A stretch of DNA of 64,000 bases from Misgurnus anguillicaudatus (taxonomy: Eukaryota; Chordata; Actinopteri; Cypriniformes; Cobitidae), in the NCBI RefSeq assembly GCF_027580225.2, contig NC_073354.2, positions 27,796,001-27,860,000 of the forward strand, given 5' to 3'. The notes under the pieces are model-generated. The model saw nothing but the letters and a program-made list of their open reading frames with translations. It did no database searches and had not been told where the DNA came from. Shown piece after piece: positions 45,966-58,559 of this stretch. Numbering within the stretch: the first letter of the stretch is position 1; the number at the start of each line of letters is the position of its first letter. Position numbers and translations under genes: made by a program.

Positions 45966-48027
45966 ATGTAAAGTAACCGATCACATTTCACTTTGTGCTG
46001 TGCCATCTTCAGGGGTGTGGAAAGTCTCCATAATAACAGACAAGTGTGCATGAAATCATTCATTCACAAATGTGTCTAAAGTTCTCTAACAACAATGGCA
46101 AACACAAGAAATATATCTTTTAGATTCCACAAATTGCTTCAAGCTAAACTCTTGGGTGTCTTTCAAATGCTTTATGCAGTGAACCTTGAATACTTTTAAA
46201 AATGCAGTGTTTATTCTATCTTTATGAAGCATTGTCATCGATGTAAACATGACCGTTTTCTTCTTCTTCGAGATCGCGACATACACATCTCCTGCAAATC
46301 CTGTGTAATTCAACCAATCTGAGAAATCTTTGAATCTGGTAAAGTGTTTCCAGTTACATACAGTTAACTGTTAGATTTGTCCATATTTGACCTAACTATG
46401 GGTTGAAACAAGCCAACATTCTTTAGAGTGTATTGTAAAAAAAAAACTCAGAGCTATGTTTGTTTATTTAAGGATAAGACCAAAAATGTCTAGAATGAAA
46501 CAAGAATTTGGCAAAGCAGCATATTTTCACGTTTTAATTTTTTTTAACACATTCCTTTGTGGGATGAGCCAGCAGACTCCAAATCTGTCACAAGTTATTA
46601 AAATAAACAAATAATAGAGAGAATAATTAAAAGCTAATCTTAATCCACGTGCACATGATCTCATGTGCATTCCCAAATCGTTCATATAATTAATAAACAA
46701 AACAAATGGAGAGAAAGGATTATATTACGAGAGACAATAGATTTGCCGGATGAACTCTAAATCACTCATGAGGAAAAGAAGCCACACGAGGTATTTTACA
46801 AAACTCAGTATCCGATCAGGGAAAACAGCCTAACAAACTCTTAATATGACAATTGATTTAATCGCTGAAGCCCGCTGTGGTGAAATTATCCCAACAGATT
46901 GAAGTAAGCAAACTAAGTATTTTCTTTTTCTAACCCATCAACACCCTATCAGGCACAATTTAGTCTTTTCAAAAACGGTTTTGAAGTGCGGTTACATTTT
47001 TAGATGCCATAATTTTATCGGGAGAAATTTTAAGTCATGCTACTCAGCAATGAGATGATTTGCATTTTAGCAGCATGGAAGTTGTAATTTAAATGACTCA
47101 TTGCAGGGAAGTGCATGAAGCTATAGGCTAATCGTGTTAACAAGAATAAGTGTTTGAACTACAGTAAAAGCGAGAATTTATTTCCACCTTGTGTTGCAGT
47201 GCATCACTTCAGTGTAACCTCTAAATGTGCAAGCTCAACTCACTGAATTATGATGATGAGCCATCCACAGCGAGATGCAGCTGAATTTGTTTTTCTTGGA
47301 AAGGGAGTCGGTTACTGTTTAAAATTCAGCAAATCTAAATTTTAAACCCATACAGCTTTATATACATGACAGCACAGTTTATATTCTTTAAAACAGTGGG
47401 CTTATGCATGTGGGCTTATGCATTATGAGTTATGCTTGCTGTGGAAAATTACACTTAATTATGAATGACTAAATGTTTTATGGTTTCTCCTAGGCTGCGT
47501 CGTAGCGTGATGGATTGTATTCACGCAGGTTGATGGTCATTTCGGGTATTGAAAGGGTGCAATAAAATCAGCCGATCAATTTAGAGGTCAAATGCACTGA
47601 CCTTGTTGCATACTAGTAGTTAAATCAATACCATGAAAAAGAAGATTGCTGTTAAGAATTGAAATGGTTCTCTTTTCAATAACAGTATGCGTCGCTTCCA
47701 TTACAGCTATGAAAATGACCTTTTAGTGTGATCTGGGTCGTACTTCCAATGGCTCCCTGTAGAGTGTATCAAAAAATTCTGTACAATTTTTCACACTTGT
47801 CAAGTGAAGACTTTTTTTAGAAGAATTGCCTGGTGTCAAGGAATGCTAACCTTGAGGAAAGCAAGAATCTTGAATGACATAATAACCAAACTTTGCCTTT
47901 ATGAGCAAAGTCATGCTACACAATATTTGCAGAGGGATGTTACACATGTTGAAAATATAGAGGTGTTATATATTTTACACGTTATACATACAGTTTATGG
48001 CATAATTTATGGTATATGGTATACCAT
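45966..48027. other. Intergenic; candidate conserved stretch at about 46600-47000
   Basis: No gene. 46600-47000 lacks repeat marks and has AATTAAAAGCTAATCTTAATCC-type words broken by AT homeobox motifs (ATATAATTAATAAAC, GACAATTGATTTAATCG). Possible enhancer; conservation unverified. Confidence 0.35.
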
Positions 48028-49728
48028 TAGGTTTGTAACGATATGATATTTTACGTATGATCATATTTAGCAATATTGCTCGAGTAGGAGTGTGATATAC
48101 AGTAGCTCTATATAATCACGGGTGTGATTAGGCCAGAGGCAATCACAGCCGTGACGATATAGACCTATATCACACGACTCCGAGAGCAATATTGCTTTTA
48201 TACAACAGTTCAACGGCACACGTTTGAAAAACGAAAACTAGAAAACAACAACGGAGTTATTTTAAAAGCCTCTTTGTTTGAGAACTACCACCTCCGCCAC
48301 GGATTCGAGGGCGGCCAGAATGACAGGTAACACCTTCGGCTGCTCCGAAGCTCATAACAACTCAATGGACAGAAAAGCCGTTACTTTATATTACCGTTTC
48401 TTGGTCACAAAGTGTAGCTTTAAGATTAGTTCAGTCGAGAATGTATATGTATTATATTTAAATCTGCAGTCGATTAGCAAAGATAGCGCCCGCCCGAACG
48501 TTTGCCCAGTGAGATTCGGTACAAATGAGAACCAAAGCATGAGCGGACATCAGTGTTCACTCGCCCCGCTGACCACCGCCCTCTCTGGGCTACATCTCTG
48601 ACAGGGATTCCCCGGCTCTCATGTTGGCCTTGTTTGTTTATGATCGTGAAAATGAGATCAAATCAGCAGTATTTGGTGTCATGATCAAACTATTACTTGT
48701 TTTTTTATTCATATTTAGTGTTTTTTGTGTTGTTATTGTTTTGGCGCGAGGTAAAAGTGAATAAAACTATACTTGTATAACGTTACTATTGCTTTCTCAT
48801 TTATTCTTAACGCGATACGAGCACTCGATTATTATTATTAAACTTTGTTCTTGTCAGTACTATACAAAACGGTTTTTTATAAGTGTCAGAGAGATGTTTT
48901 TGCATGCTGCTTATAAATATACCAGTGGCGATATCTCATAACATGTTTTAATAGTCACGTCACGATAAAGTAAATGATCAACGTCCACATTTAAAAGCTG
49001 CGGTGCTTACCTGCAGTTCCACGGTGTTTTCGCGTTCTGATAAGAAATATAGCTCCAGAAAAAAAACGAGTGTCTATATTCCTCTTTCCAAGTGTTAATC
49101 GTCCACACGATGTGACAAGACATTTCTCCCATTAACTTTAACGTAACATCCAAGAGCGCTGATCTTTGACGGAATAATAACTTCCGATTGGGGATTCACA
49201 GATTGATTTATGAGCTAGTAAACTAATGAGACACACGGAGAGTGATTCAAACAGCGTGTCTGTGTTTTTCCATTCAGAGATGAGCCTGCTTAGGACCTCC
49301 ATTCACTAGGTGGCGGAATAATACAAAAGGTGAAGCGTTTACAGTGCCGTTATCAGCACAATATCGCATAGCTCTTAGCCGAGAACCAGAAAGAACTGTT
49401 GTATAATTGAAAATATCAGGTTTCACGGTATATAGAAAATAACATGTCGAAAATAACAAATGCTTTTATTTCCTTGAGACGAGTGGAGATGGCGATCATG
49501 GCACACCGCTATGTCAAGGGAGGTTTGGCAGTCGATCTAGTTAACATTGTATATATTATATACACATTTTACACAATAATGTCAGCTCTGTACATATGTG
49601 CAGGAGCACAGATGAGATCCAATTTAAAATTTCCCCCAAAACCACGGATAAGCAAATGTTCACGGTATGATAATCATGCATGTTAATATCGCGGTAAACA
49701 GTCATACCAGTATACCGTTACAACCCTA
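48028..49728. mobile_element. TAGG.TTGTAACGRTAT element (hAT-like)
   Basis: Ends TAGGTTTGTAACGATATGAT and ATACCGTTACAACCCTA; subterminal ATGATC words. 1.7 kb, GC-richer interior, no frame with a domain. A clear 8-bp duplication is not visible. Confidence 0.65.
48073..48197. repeat. Hairpin: GCAATATTGCTC...GAGCAATATTGC
   Basis: GCAATATTGCTCGAGTAGG and AGTGTGATATA pair with TATATCACACGACTCCGAG and GAGCAATATTGC around a 60-bp centre. An inner inverted repeat nested in 48028-49728. Confidence 0.65.
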
Positions 49729-50272
49729 CCATACTTGTTTTTTATTACAAAATTAAAGTATCATAAACAAAATAGCAACTTATCTGAAAATTAAAAAACA
49801 TTAATATGTAAACATCTAAAAAAAGATCTTGCCTAGCCTACAGAAAGCAAACACTCAAGTTGTGATGTACGATATGTAAATAAGTTGTGATGCATTTGTA
49901 AGAAAATTGTATTTTGCCTGATATCTTGGACAGGGGAACATTTCCAACCGGGACTATCAATTTTCCATGTGAGTGTGTCCGTCTGTTTCCAAGCTCTGCT
50001 TCGGCTCAGTAACTTCACAAAATAAGCCCATAAATGTAGCTCGTACTGTATCTATAAAGAATACAACCTGTCCTTAGGCATCCTCAAAACACATTTAAGG
50101 TAAATGTACTTTAGGTGGAGGAATGCCATACAGTACAGTGTATGTGTATGAATTGAAAAAGTCTAGTAATAAATAATCAGGAAATAAAACATTAGACCAA
50201 AACAAATCTTCATATAAATTATACATTTTACAAAATACATTTTACAATTGTCTCACAGTAATAAAACACTTA
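49729..50272. other. No gene seen
   Basis: AT-rich; short frames only. Confidence 0.5.
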
Positions 50273-50508
50273 GGGACGGTTTCGTGGACAGGGCTTATCC
50301 TAGTCCCAGACTAAAATGCATCTTTGAGCTGCCTTAATTTAAAAACACATTGTACTTATATTTGTACATATTTTAGTGCCATTGTTTTGTCTCAAGATGC
50401 ACACCAGTATTGTTTTTTGTAAGGCTTGTTTGTAAAAACAACTTAAATTTTCTAATATAAAGGCCTAGTCCTGGATTAATTTAAACCTTGTCCGGGAAAC
50501 CGCCCCTG
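50273..50508. repeat. GGACGGTTTC..GACAGGGCTTA hairpin MITE
   Basis: Left GGACGGTTTCGTGGACAGGG and AGTCCCAGACTAAAATGC; right CCTTGTCCGGGAAACCGCCC. An intact example of the family seen in halves at 9517-10352. Confidence 0.75.
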
Positions 50509-50614
50509 AATTATTTAATGTCAGAAAAAATGTGCATATCCCCTTTCTACTTTTGTAGTCTAAAGAACATTTTCCCAGCTAAAATAACCTTTGTGAAACA
50601 GAAATGTTAAGCAG

Positions 50615-51345
50615 AGGTTAAAGTGCACATATTTCATTGCTAAAAAACAACTCTATTTTGTGTATTTGGTATAATACAATGGGTTTGCGTGGTTTATGGT
50701 TCAAAAAACACATTATTTTCCACTTACTGTACCGTAAATTTTTGTAGCTTCAATTATACCATATTTTCCGAACTATAAGTCGCACCAATCAAAAATGCGT
50801 CAGTCTGACGGAATAACATATATAAGTTGCAGTGGACTATACGTGGCATTTATTTAGAAAATTCTTTCAAAAAACCTGTGCCGAAGAACACACATTTCAT
50901 CTGGAGAGGCAAATTATTCAACTAAACAATAGCACACAGAACAGCAGGCCGAAATAGATGTTCGTACGTAATCGTAACATTATCAGTTATTTACACAATA
51001 AACAATAGCATACAGAACATACCTGGAAGGCTGACGAGGATAAATTAACCATAAACGTCCAAATTAATTCATACAGACTTACAAGGCGCTCTTGAGAATA
51101 AGACGCAGCACCAGCCAAAATATGAAAAAAAAACGTGACTTATAGTCCGGAAAATACGGTACCGTCTTCTTGAAACGCACTGATTTTGTACAAAACTCAT
51201 TGATTTAAAAAACGCTGTGTCCCTGATTGGTCAGCTAATCTGTACGTTGTGATTGGCCTGGATACCTCTGACGCCAGCCGGAAATGTGACGCTCCTTACC
51301 ATGTTTGAAAGATTTGGTTGCTAACAGGAGTTAACTTACAGGCTG
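50615..51345. repeat. TTAAAGTGCACATATTTC repeat, interrupted
   Basis: A left piece TTAAAGTGCACATATTTCAT and a right piece with CCTGATTGGTCAGCTAATC form a known type of fish repeat, split cleanly at TA by the element at 50759-51159. Right limit approximate. Confidence 0.55.
50759..51159. mobile_element. TA-target MITE (CCRTATTTTCCGRACTATAAG)
   Basis: TA at 50757-50758 and 51160-51161. Ends CCATATTTTCCGAACTATAA and TTATAGTCCGGAAAATACGG, with AAGTCGCACC / GACGCAGCACC inward. The TA target suggests a Tc1/mariner-type MITE. Confidence 0.85.
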
Positions 51346-51683
51346 TGAGTCTGAAGCTGGAGGAATTATGATCATGTCAGTCTTTTCTTCAGCACCAATC
51401 CCAGAAAGTAAACTGTTGCCTACAATCCGTGTGTTTGTTGTAGTCCAAAAAAAAAGATTTACGTTGGAGATGATAACTTGCGTCATCGTTTACTTTGGGG
51501 TGTGAACCTTTTGCATATCGTTCTAATACACACTTACACACCAAAGGAAATGTAAAACCACGAATCAGACCATAGGAGCTTTTTAATGGTTCTTTATGGA
51601 ACCAAAATGGTTCTTCTGTGTCATCATGTTGCACCTTTATTTTTAACACTTTATTTTTAAATTTTCATTTTAACCACACTCTT

Positions 51684-52112
51684 AAAAAGACACTCCAATT
51701 TTTTTTGAAAATAGGATCATTTTCCAGCTCCCCTAGAGTTAAACATTTGATTTTTACCGTTTTGGAATCCATTCAGCTGATCTCTCTGGCTGTACCACTT
51801 TTAGCATAGCTTAGCATAATCTATTGAATCTGATTAGACCATTAGCATAGCGCTCAAAAATAACCAAAGAGTTTAGATATTTTTCCTTTTTAAAACTTCT
51901 TTAATTACATAGTGTACTACTAAGACTGATTTTGTTACAAGGAACTATACTCTCATTCCGGCATAATAATCAAGGACTTTGCTGCCGTACTATGGCTGCA
52001 GCAGGGGTCATTTTTGAGTGCGATGCTAATGGTCTAATCAGATTAAATGGATTAAGCTAAGCTATGCTAAAAGTGGTAGCGCCAGACTCTAGGGGAGCTG
52101 AAAAATGAGCCT
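51684..52112. repeat. AGGTACATTCC-family hairpin MITE, longer form
   Basis: The arms match 9870-10241 (CCAGCTCCCCTAGAGTTAAA, TTTAGCATAGCTTAGCATAA and complements). The centre (about 51885-52015) carries the extra core also found at 44870. Confidence 0.75.
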
Positions 52113-53079
52113 AAACTCATAGGATATAGCACTTTAAGGTGCTATACGGCACCTTTGTCAAATGGTGCTATGTAGTGGTGCTGTATTTGTGCTATATACA
52201 GTACATAGTAATATATCTTTAAATCGAAAAGAACCCTATTTATGGAGCGATGAGATTACATAAGATGGATTCATGAGGAGTATAATTTATTTCTCAAACA
52301 ATGCATTCACTAGCAGGCCAATCCTGCTAGTTTCCACAGGCAGGTCCACGTTCACAGAAAGCGTAAGCTCGATTATGGCTTTTGTCCATCAAACTGCACT
52401 TTTTCTCCTCCGTTCCACCATGCTGTTTTTACAGTCCACCATTCACACAGACAACCAGAGTGCACTGGTCGATCCCTTGGGGTTGATTGATCCACTGACT
52501 TGGGACTGGTATGTCTCCTTAATAGGGTGCTTTTGAACGATGACATGTTATACAGCTGGGCGTGTCAGCCCGAGTATGTTCATAAAAGCATGTGTGAAGA
52601 GGATGACTGCGACGTTACAACTGAAGCCACGTGAGGTTTCCTCTGACAAAGGGTTGATTCACTCCATTGAACTATGAAGTACAGCAATTTGGTTTTAGTG
52701 TGAATTGATAGCTTGCGAATGAGTGCTAGGTAGGGTCAGTTATGATACATGGTTATTCCCCGCTCACCTTGGGTTCTTTTGTCTCATTAGCTGTGCTTTT
52801 CTTACTCTGCCGGTTGAGTATAAATGTGCACAGTAAGTCTAATACCGTTGGTGTACCACAGCTACCATTATCCAAAGCTTGTGGTAATGGAGTTTTAATG
52901 ACCAAACTTGGATATAGTTTTTTTCTGTTTTGAATTCAAGAAAAAAAATTTTTTTCCCAGTTAAGTTTGAAAAATTACATTTATTAGAACTCATGCTAAA
53001 GATTGTAAATCACACAGCCCCTGTGACTACACAACACAATTAATGTCACACGCAGACCGGTGCAGCAAATGTTTAATTA
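52113..53079. other. No gene seen
   Basis: Frames of 87 and 63 codons show no domain. No repeat termini found. Confidence 0.5.
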
Positions 53080-53327
53080 CACTGTAAAAAATGCTTTGCT
53101 GCCTTAAATTTCTTTGCTGAATCAACTCGGATTTACAAGTCATTTCAACATACTATTATTTATCTTGACTAAAGACGAGTTGTTATAACTTATAAAATTA
53201 AGTTGACTTTTCTCAACTATATTTTATAAGTTGTGACAACTAATCTCTGTTGACATGACTTGTAAATTGTTGATTTGTAAGTTGATTTAACAAAAAATTT
53301 TAATGCGGCAAAGTATTTTTTACAGTA
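53080..53327. mobile_element. CACTGTAAAAAATGC MITE (EnSpm/CACTA-like)
   Basis: CACTGTAAAAAATGCTTTGC at the left and GCAAAGTATTTTTTACAGT at the right. Inner AACTTATAAAATTAAGTTGA is palindromic. 248 bp, non-coding. Confidence 0.7.
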
Positions 53328-53479
53328 TAATGGAACATTAATTTTTAGTAATAAATCACATAACTGTCATGCCATCCTGGTTTCACTGTTAATGCGTGGT
53401 ATTAATACGTAACTTAAAAAAAACACAAAACGCTTAGGTTACTCACGTAACCCCGGTTCCCTGAAATAACGGGAACAAA

Positions 53480-53645
53480 GCATTGCGTCAGTTAGCTGAC
53501 GCTATGGGGGGAAACTCCTGTTTACTCCGTGACTGAAGCCTATTGGTTAACGTCTGTACAAAGTACAGACCAATGACGTTTGAACCCGCGCGCGGGAAGT
53601 ACACGTCCTTATATAAGCGCGGTTCAAGCGTCAGGAGCTCATTAT
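53480..53645. repeat. DIRS-2 ITR at plus-strand left
   Basis: Complement of 59430-59594. Contains TTATATAAG at 53609-53617, a palindromic TATA-like box. Confidence 0.92.
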
Positions 53646-53704
53646 TATTCGACTGAAGCGCGCAGCCGAATACACTCGCTGCGTAGACGTTTGTAGCACG
53701 GCAA

Positions 53705-53822
53705 GTGACGCAATGCTTCGTTCCCGTTATTTCAGGGAACCGGGGTTACGTGAGTAACCTAAGCGTTCCCTTTCAATACGGTTCACTTCGCATTGCGTCA
53801 GTTAGCTGACGCTATGGGGGAA
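53705..53822 (-). repeat. DIRS-2 internal complementary region
   Basis: 53705-53765 is the complement of the tip at 53431-53490 (differences at the inner end only). 53765-53820 is the complement of the opposite tip ending at 59619. The shared base at 53765 corresponds to the circle junction. Its place beside the lower-coordinate end shows the element points to the minus strand. Confidence 0.9.
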
Positions 53823-54129
53823 CGTAATCCCATCACGCCGTGCATACACAACGTACAGAAGTGCCTTACCGGAGAGACACTGCGTGTGGCCCTATACCCG
53901 GCATATTCACAGCTTTAAGCAATGTGTAAGCACCATATAAAATGTTGACGCGCACACCATGGGGTTTTAAACGCACCGGGGGCACATAACATAGCACAAG
54001 ACGGCGAGATACCGAGCACGCCGCGGGTGTGCGAGATAAGTAAATTCAGAGTCACGTTGGTGAGCTCGCTGAGCGCACCGTGGTGTACACATAAAACGCA
54101 TGAGCGTGCATGATTGAGCCGAGAGAACC

Positions 54130-55260
54130 TGCGCTCGTAGGGCAGGGACGTCTAAGCTGTACACTCTGACAACGTAGACGGCGAAGACCAGCCGGCCGTG
54201 TAGCAGATATTAAATAGATACCCCTGTAGACCAAGTCCATGAAAAAGCCAAACTCTCACAGAGTGGGCTCTATATAGGACATAGCTCATAGAGGGGCGTG
54301 AGCCAGTGCGATGGTTTCAACGATCCATCTAAATAACCACTGTAAGCAACAGACATACATAGTGAGTGATCTGCGAAGCTCACGAACGGCCGATCTGACT
54401 ATAATATGCGGCAGAACGGTTCGTAGCGTGGGATTATACAGATACCACAATAGTGTGAACCCAGGTGCGCCCTCGAGCGCATCGGGATGCATATAGGTAG
54501 TATTATAGTGCACAGATCGGTGAGCTGTCCAAGCGCGCCGTAAATGTGTATTGACTATAAATTGCACGGGCACAGGTGAACACTTGAATACATCGTGAAT
54601 GCATATAGATGAATCAGAGTGTTATAATGCACAGGCCGGCAAGATTCTCAAGCGCGCCGTCATGTGTTCTGATAATAAGTTGTGCGCACACGGGTGAACC
54701 CTTCAGTGCACCGTGAATGCGTATAGATAAATCAATGCACAGAACGCGCCGTGAATGTGTACAGATATGATTGATGAACGTACGGTGGGCACTCAACGCA
54801 CCGTGAACGTACACAGATGAACAACAATGTATGTATGTGTCACAGCCGTGTATACAGATGAGCTTTTCCGAGCGCATCTTTAGTGTATACCGAGATGTTA
54901 TAGCGTGCATATGTGAGCTTCTCTAAGCGCACGGTGGACGCATATAATTAAAACCCATATCGTGCATACAGGTGAGCTTAGGCGGCGCACCTTTAATGCA
55001 ACAAACCTCACTAGTGCGCGAAGCAGGGATGTCGAAGCTGTAAACTGACAACGTGGACGGCGGGGACCAGCCGGCCGTGTCACAAATGTCAAATGAGAAA
55101 CTTCTAAGACCATGCCCGAGGATCTAATCCATACATGGAGTAGACTTCATTGTCACGGGAGGTGATAACGTCAACGATCCATAAATAACCTGTATTGACA
55201 GGTGCGCTAGTGAGTGATCTGTGACGCCGATGAACAGCTGATCGTCTGATGTACGTCAGA
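54130..55260. repeat. Diverged 250-bp direct duplication inside DIRS-2
   Basis: 54130-54404 and 55017-55260 share GTCTAAGCTGTA/GTCGAAGCTGTA, CTGACAACGT.GACGGCG, GACCAGCCGGCCGTGT and GTGAGTGATCTG. Between them (54400-55010) a smaller unit around GCGC.CCGTGAATGTGTA and AGATGA recurs irregularly every 60-80 bp. Confidence 0.75.
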
Positions 55261-56338
55261 CGTATCTGTCATACAGGACCTTGGACAGTTCCAGAGCGCT
55301 GCGCCTCGGGCACCGTCCGCATCTGAGAAATGACAGACTTATGAATAAAGTGGATGGTCGGTCATAAAAGCGTGGTTCGCTGTTATCACCGCCACATATA
55401 TATATACGCAGGGGGAGAAAGCCGCCGTGCACGAGCCTCTGTAGTGAGGAGAAAGCTGTTCCACCTACAATTCGCGGGGGGAAGACTCTCGCTGTCACTA
55501 GACAGAATAGATCAGACTTTGCATAAGGACGCCTCGCGAAAGGGGTCCTAGCAGCTCGTGTCAACGTGTTATAAGGCACGTAATGTAGGTCGTGTCCCAC
55601 GGATGCAATCTCTGCACGCCCATCGTAACGGGTTAATATGTCTGCATCTTGGTAGTTAAGCACGAGATGCGTATCACTCTGATTGAACATAGCTTATAAA
55701 GCGATGCAATGAGTTTATAAAGGCGATGACTCGCCAGCTTGTACAGGGGGCGAGATCTCAGTCTGGTTCGGTAAATAATGAAACCACCGTAGTTTGCCCG
55801 ACCGCATTATCACAATAACATGGTCGAGAGTGCTGCAGTGCTAAAATCATCCCCTTAATGGACCGTATGTACAGTACAAGGTGATTGATATGAGACAAAC
55901 GGGCGTTCCACGCGCCGAAGGCTGATTGCCGTCGTAAAGCGTGTTCAACCCACAGCAGATGCTGGCGATCTCGTAATGGTAGCACTTCATGCAGCTGTGT
56001 GTAACTTAAGCATGAGCTTCCCGGCCGTCAGCTCGGGGCGGGACCTTTGCTTAGTCAAACTGAAGTGGACTTATGAACAGAATGCCACGATATTCAGTTT
56101 TCTGAGGCTCGTTAGAGGGGTACGTGAGCCCGTCTTAAACGAGATGCCGCGCGTCTGTCTGTGCGCGCGCTTTGAGTTTTGAAACTTATTGTGGCGGCCC
56201 ACTAAACACAGGACGTCGAATAGACGTGCAGATCGTGTCTATATTGGGTCCGTCGGTCCATGACCAATTCTGGACATCTATTCGACGTCCAAACTAGGTC
56301 CACTATTTGGACGTCCAACCATGACCCTACTTGGACGT

Positions 56339-56583
56339 CATATTTACGGGCAACATTTGACGTTTAAACTGGGTAATTTTTTGGACGTCATTTGGACGTC
56401 ATATTTACGAGCAACATTTGACGTTTAAACTGGGTAATTTTTTGGACGTCATTTGGACGTCATATTTACGGGCAACATTTGACGTTTAAACTGGGTAATT
56501 TTTTGGACGTCATTTGGACGTCATATTTACGGGCAACTTTTGACGTTTGAACTGGGTAATTCTTTGGAGGTCATTTGGACGTC
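56339..56583. repeat. 61-bp tandem repeat, four copies
   Basis: CATATTTACGGGCAAC recurs at about 56339, 56400, 56460 and 56522. Each unit carries TTTGACGTTTAAACTGGG and TTGGACGTCATTTGGACGTC. Copies differ by only a few bases. Subterminal to the CACTA-like element. Confidence 0.9.
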
Positions 56584-56899
56584 TATGACAGGCCTATGTC
56601 TGTATTACATGATTAGGCCTATAAAAAATTTTTTATTTACAAATATCAGCATTATTGTACCAACATGATTAATACTTACGAATAGTCTATATTATTTTAT
56701 ACAGTACTGTGTTTTCTGCTTTCTTTATACAAATTCATCTAAATGTACAATTAAAAATCTGTAATTAAATGCGTAGTTCGTTATATTACAATATATGATC
56801 ATACTACAATTTAACATGAAAATATTCTCACCTGTTCTCATAATGTTGCGTTCCTGTTATGAATGCAATAAGTGTGCCTTATATACAAAATTAACATAT

Positions 56900-56972
56900 G
56901 GCCTTGTGGCTGAGTGGTTAGCGAGATTGGCTTGTAATCCGGAGATCGGTGGTTCGAAACCCGCGGCCGGCA
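56900..56972 (+). repeat. tRNA-like SINE head
   Basis: GTGGCTGAGTGGTTAGCG is a good A box and GGTTCGAAACC a perfect B box at normal tRNA spacing, with CTTGTAA in the anticodon-loop position. Acceptor and anticodon stems do not pair well, so this is a SINE promoter head rather than a working tRNA gene. Translation gives the familiar fish artefact VAEWLARL. Confidence 0.7.
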
Positions 56973-57524
56973 GGAAATGACTGAAGCGTTCGGTGTTGCA
57001 ATGGATAGGTGAAGTGCAGAGACAATCATTTCTTTTCGCTTTTTTCATGTCTTTTTTCTTTACACGGAGGTCCTACGGATGTAAACATTTAGACGTGCAG
57101 AAGACGTCGCAAAAAAGACGTCGCCTGCCGTTACAAAACAACCCCTTTTATGTACCGAATTCGGACGTCCAAAAATTCCATGAAAAAGACGTCATTCTGA
57201 CGTCACTTTGCGCAGTGGGGGGTAGCAAGCTCACTTCAGGTTGATATTACCCTTAATATCTCCGAGTATTGGAGCAGAGCAGAGGTGTGAGCGTCTTCGG
57301 ATCCGCTGATATAAATCAGCTGTATGGCCGAAAAACGTCATAAACCGCTTGGCTGTAAGCCTTTGAGTAGCCGTCCGGAGAGGGCGCGATTCAAATGCTT
57401 GGAGCCATGCAAAGGTCTGAGGCTGCGTCTCTCTAGGAAGAGAGAATGACAGCCGTAAGACCGTGCTCGTTTGCGCCGTCAGCATTGTAGCGGAGAAACT
57501 GAGGTGGGCTGCGAGCGAATTTGG

Positions 57525-57730
57525 CAGAAAAGTGTTAGAGACACCGTACAGCCGTGGGGTGTCAATACACAGTATATGGCCAAACCGGGGTTTTTTTCGG
57601 CAAGCGTCGATAGAATTATGGACAGCGGGCCGTGTGTGCGTATTACTGATTGCTTGTCAGTAAGGCGAGAAAGTGTTTAGAGACACCGTACAACCATGGA
57701 GTGTCAATACACAGTATAGTAAGCACGGAA
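57525..57730. repeat. Tandem duplication, about 135-bp spacing (DIRS-2)
   Basis: GTTAGAGACACCGTACAGCC and GTTTAGAGACACCGTACAAC are each followed by a GGGTGTCAATACACAGTATA-like word. Confidence 0.8.
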
Positions 57731-58256
57731 ATTACTCTTTTTAGAGGAATTCAATACCGTTCGCCACTATAGTGAGGTCGCATAACCAACAGTATTACTC
57801 AGTATGTTTTGGATAAACAGCACACAGAAAACATGTCAGGGCAGTCCAGCCGAGGCGCGACTTAACCCCTCTTCAGACAGTTCTATGTCGACGCAGCTGT
57901 GCTGCGAAGACCAGAGCTCGGCCGTTCAGCTGCACGAGCCTCAGTAGTGACAGTGACCCGAACGGCTCACGGAGCAGAGCAGTATGTCTAGGTGGTTTAA
58001 TGTCAGACTGAACCCATCGCAGAGAGGAAGTCTGCCGTGAGGCCCGCGGTTTTGCCGTTTATTAAAAAGGGCAGAAAAACCGGGTATATAAGAATGTACC
58101 AATATTCAGCGCACTGATATAGGACGGGACTGAATAAAGGGAGGTATTCGGGCCTCAGTATGTTAAACAAATTCGTTCTGCCTCTGATTCCGTCTAAACC
58201 AGAGAGAAATGACCGGGCAGACTAGTAGTGAGCTTTCCGAAGTGAGATAGACTCAG

Positions 58257-58500
58257 GCCGGTTAAGCTCTATAATAAGTGTTTTAGCGCTCAGATAGAGG
58301 CGTGTCCGCCTTATCGAGCAGACAAATGAGATCGCGCCGCTCCAGGGGGGAGGGGCATGAAGCTCTGTATAGACGAATAGTGAGCCGGTTAGCTCTTATA
58401 ATGAGTGTTCTTGATGCTCCAATAGCGGCGAATCCGCCCTATCGAGCAGACGAATGAGATCGCGCCGCTCCAGGAGGGGAGGGGCATGAAGCTCTGTAAT
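58257..58500. repeat. Tandem duplication, about 120-bp unit (DIRS-2)
   Basis: Two units of CCGGTTA.GCTC...TATCGAGCAGAC, ATGAGATCGCGCCGCTCCAG, GAGGGGCATGAAGCTCTGTA, about 85-90 percent alike by eye. Confidence 0.85.
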
Positions 58501-58559
58501 CGTTGAACACTAGACAGCTGCATTTAGAGGCAGCGAGCCGTAAGACTGCGTGCTAACTA

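Larger units (their letters stand above)
56200..57217. mobile_element. Nested CACTA-like non-autonomous element in DIRS-2
   Basis: An AT-richer 1-kb island in GC-rich DIRS-2. Ends CACTAAACACAGGACGTC and GACGTCACTTTGCGCAGTG (complement CACTGCGCAAAGTGACGTC) resemble EnSpm/CACTA termini. A 3-bp duplication is not clear (GCC versus GGG). Rich in GACGTC palindromes at both ends. Confidence 0.6.

Noticed and set aside
55256..55690. 144-codon minus frame in DIRS-2 as a novel protein
   Set aside because: No domain, spans repeat-derived sequence and has no companion frames. Kept only as a point to test.
56900..56972. Functional tRNA gene
   Set aside because: A and B boxes are good, but acceptor and anticodon stems fail to pair; fits a SINE head.
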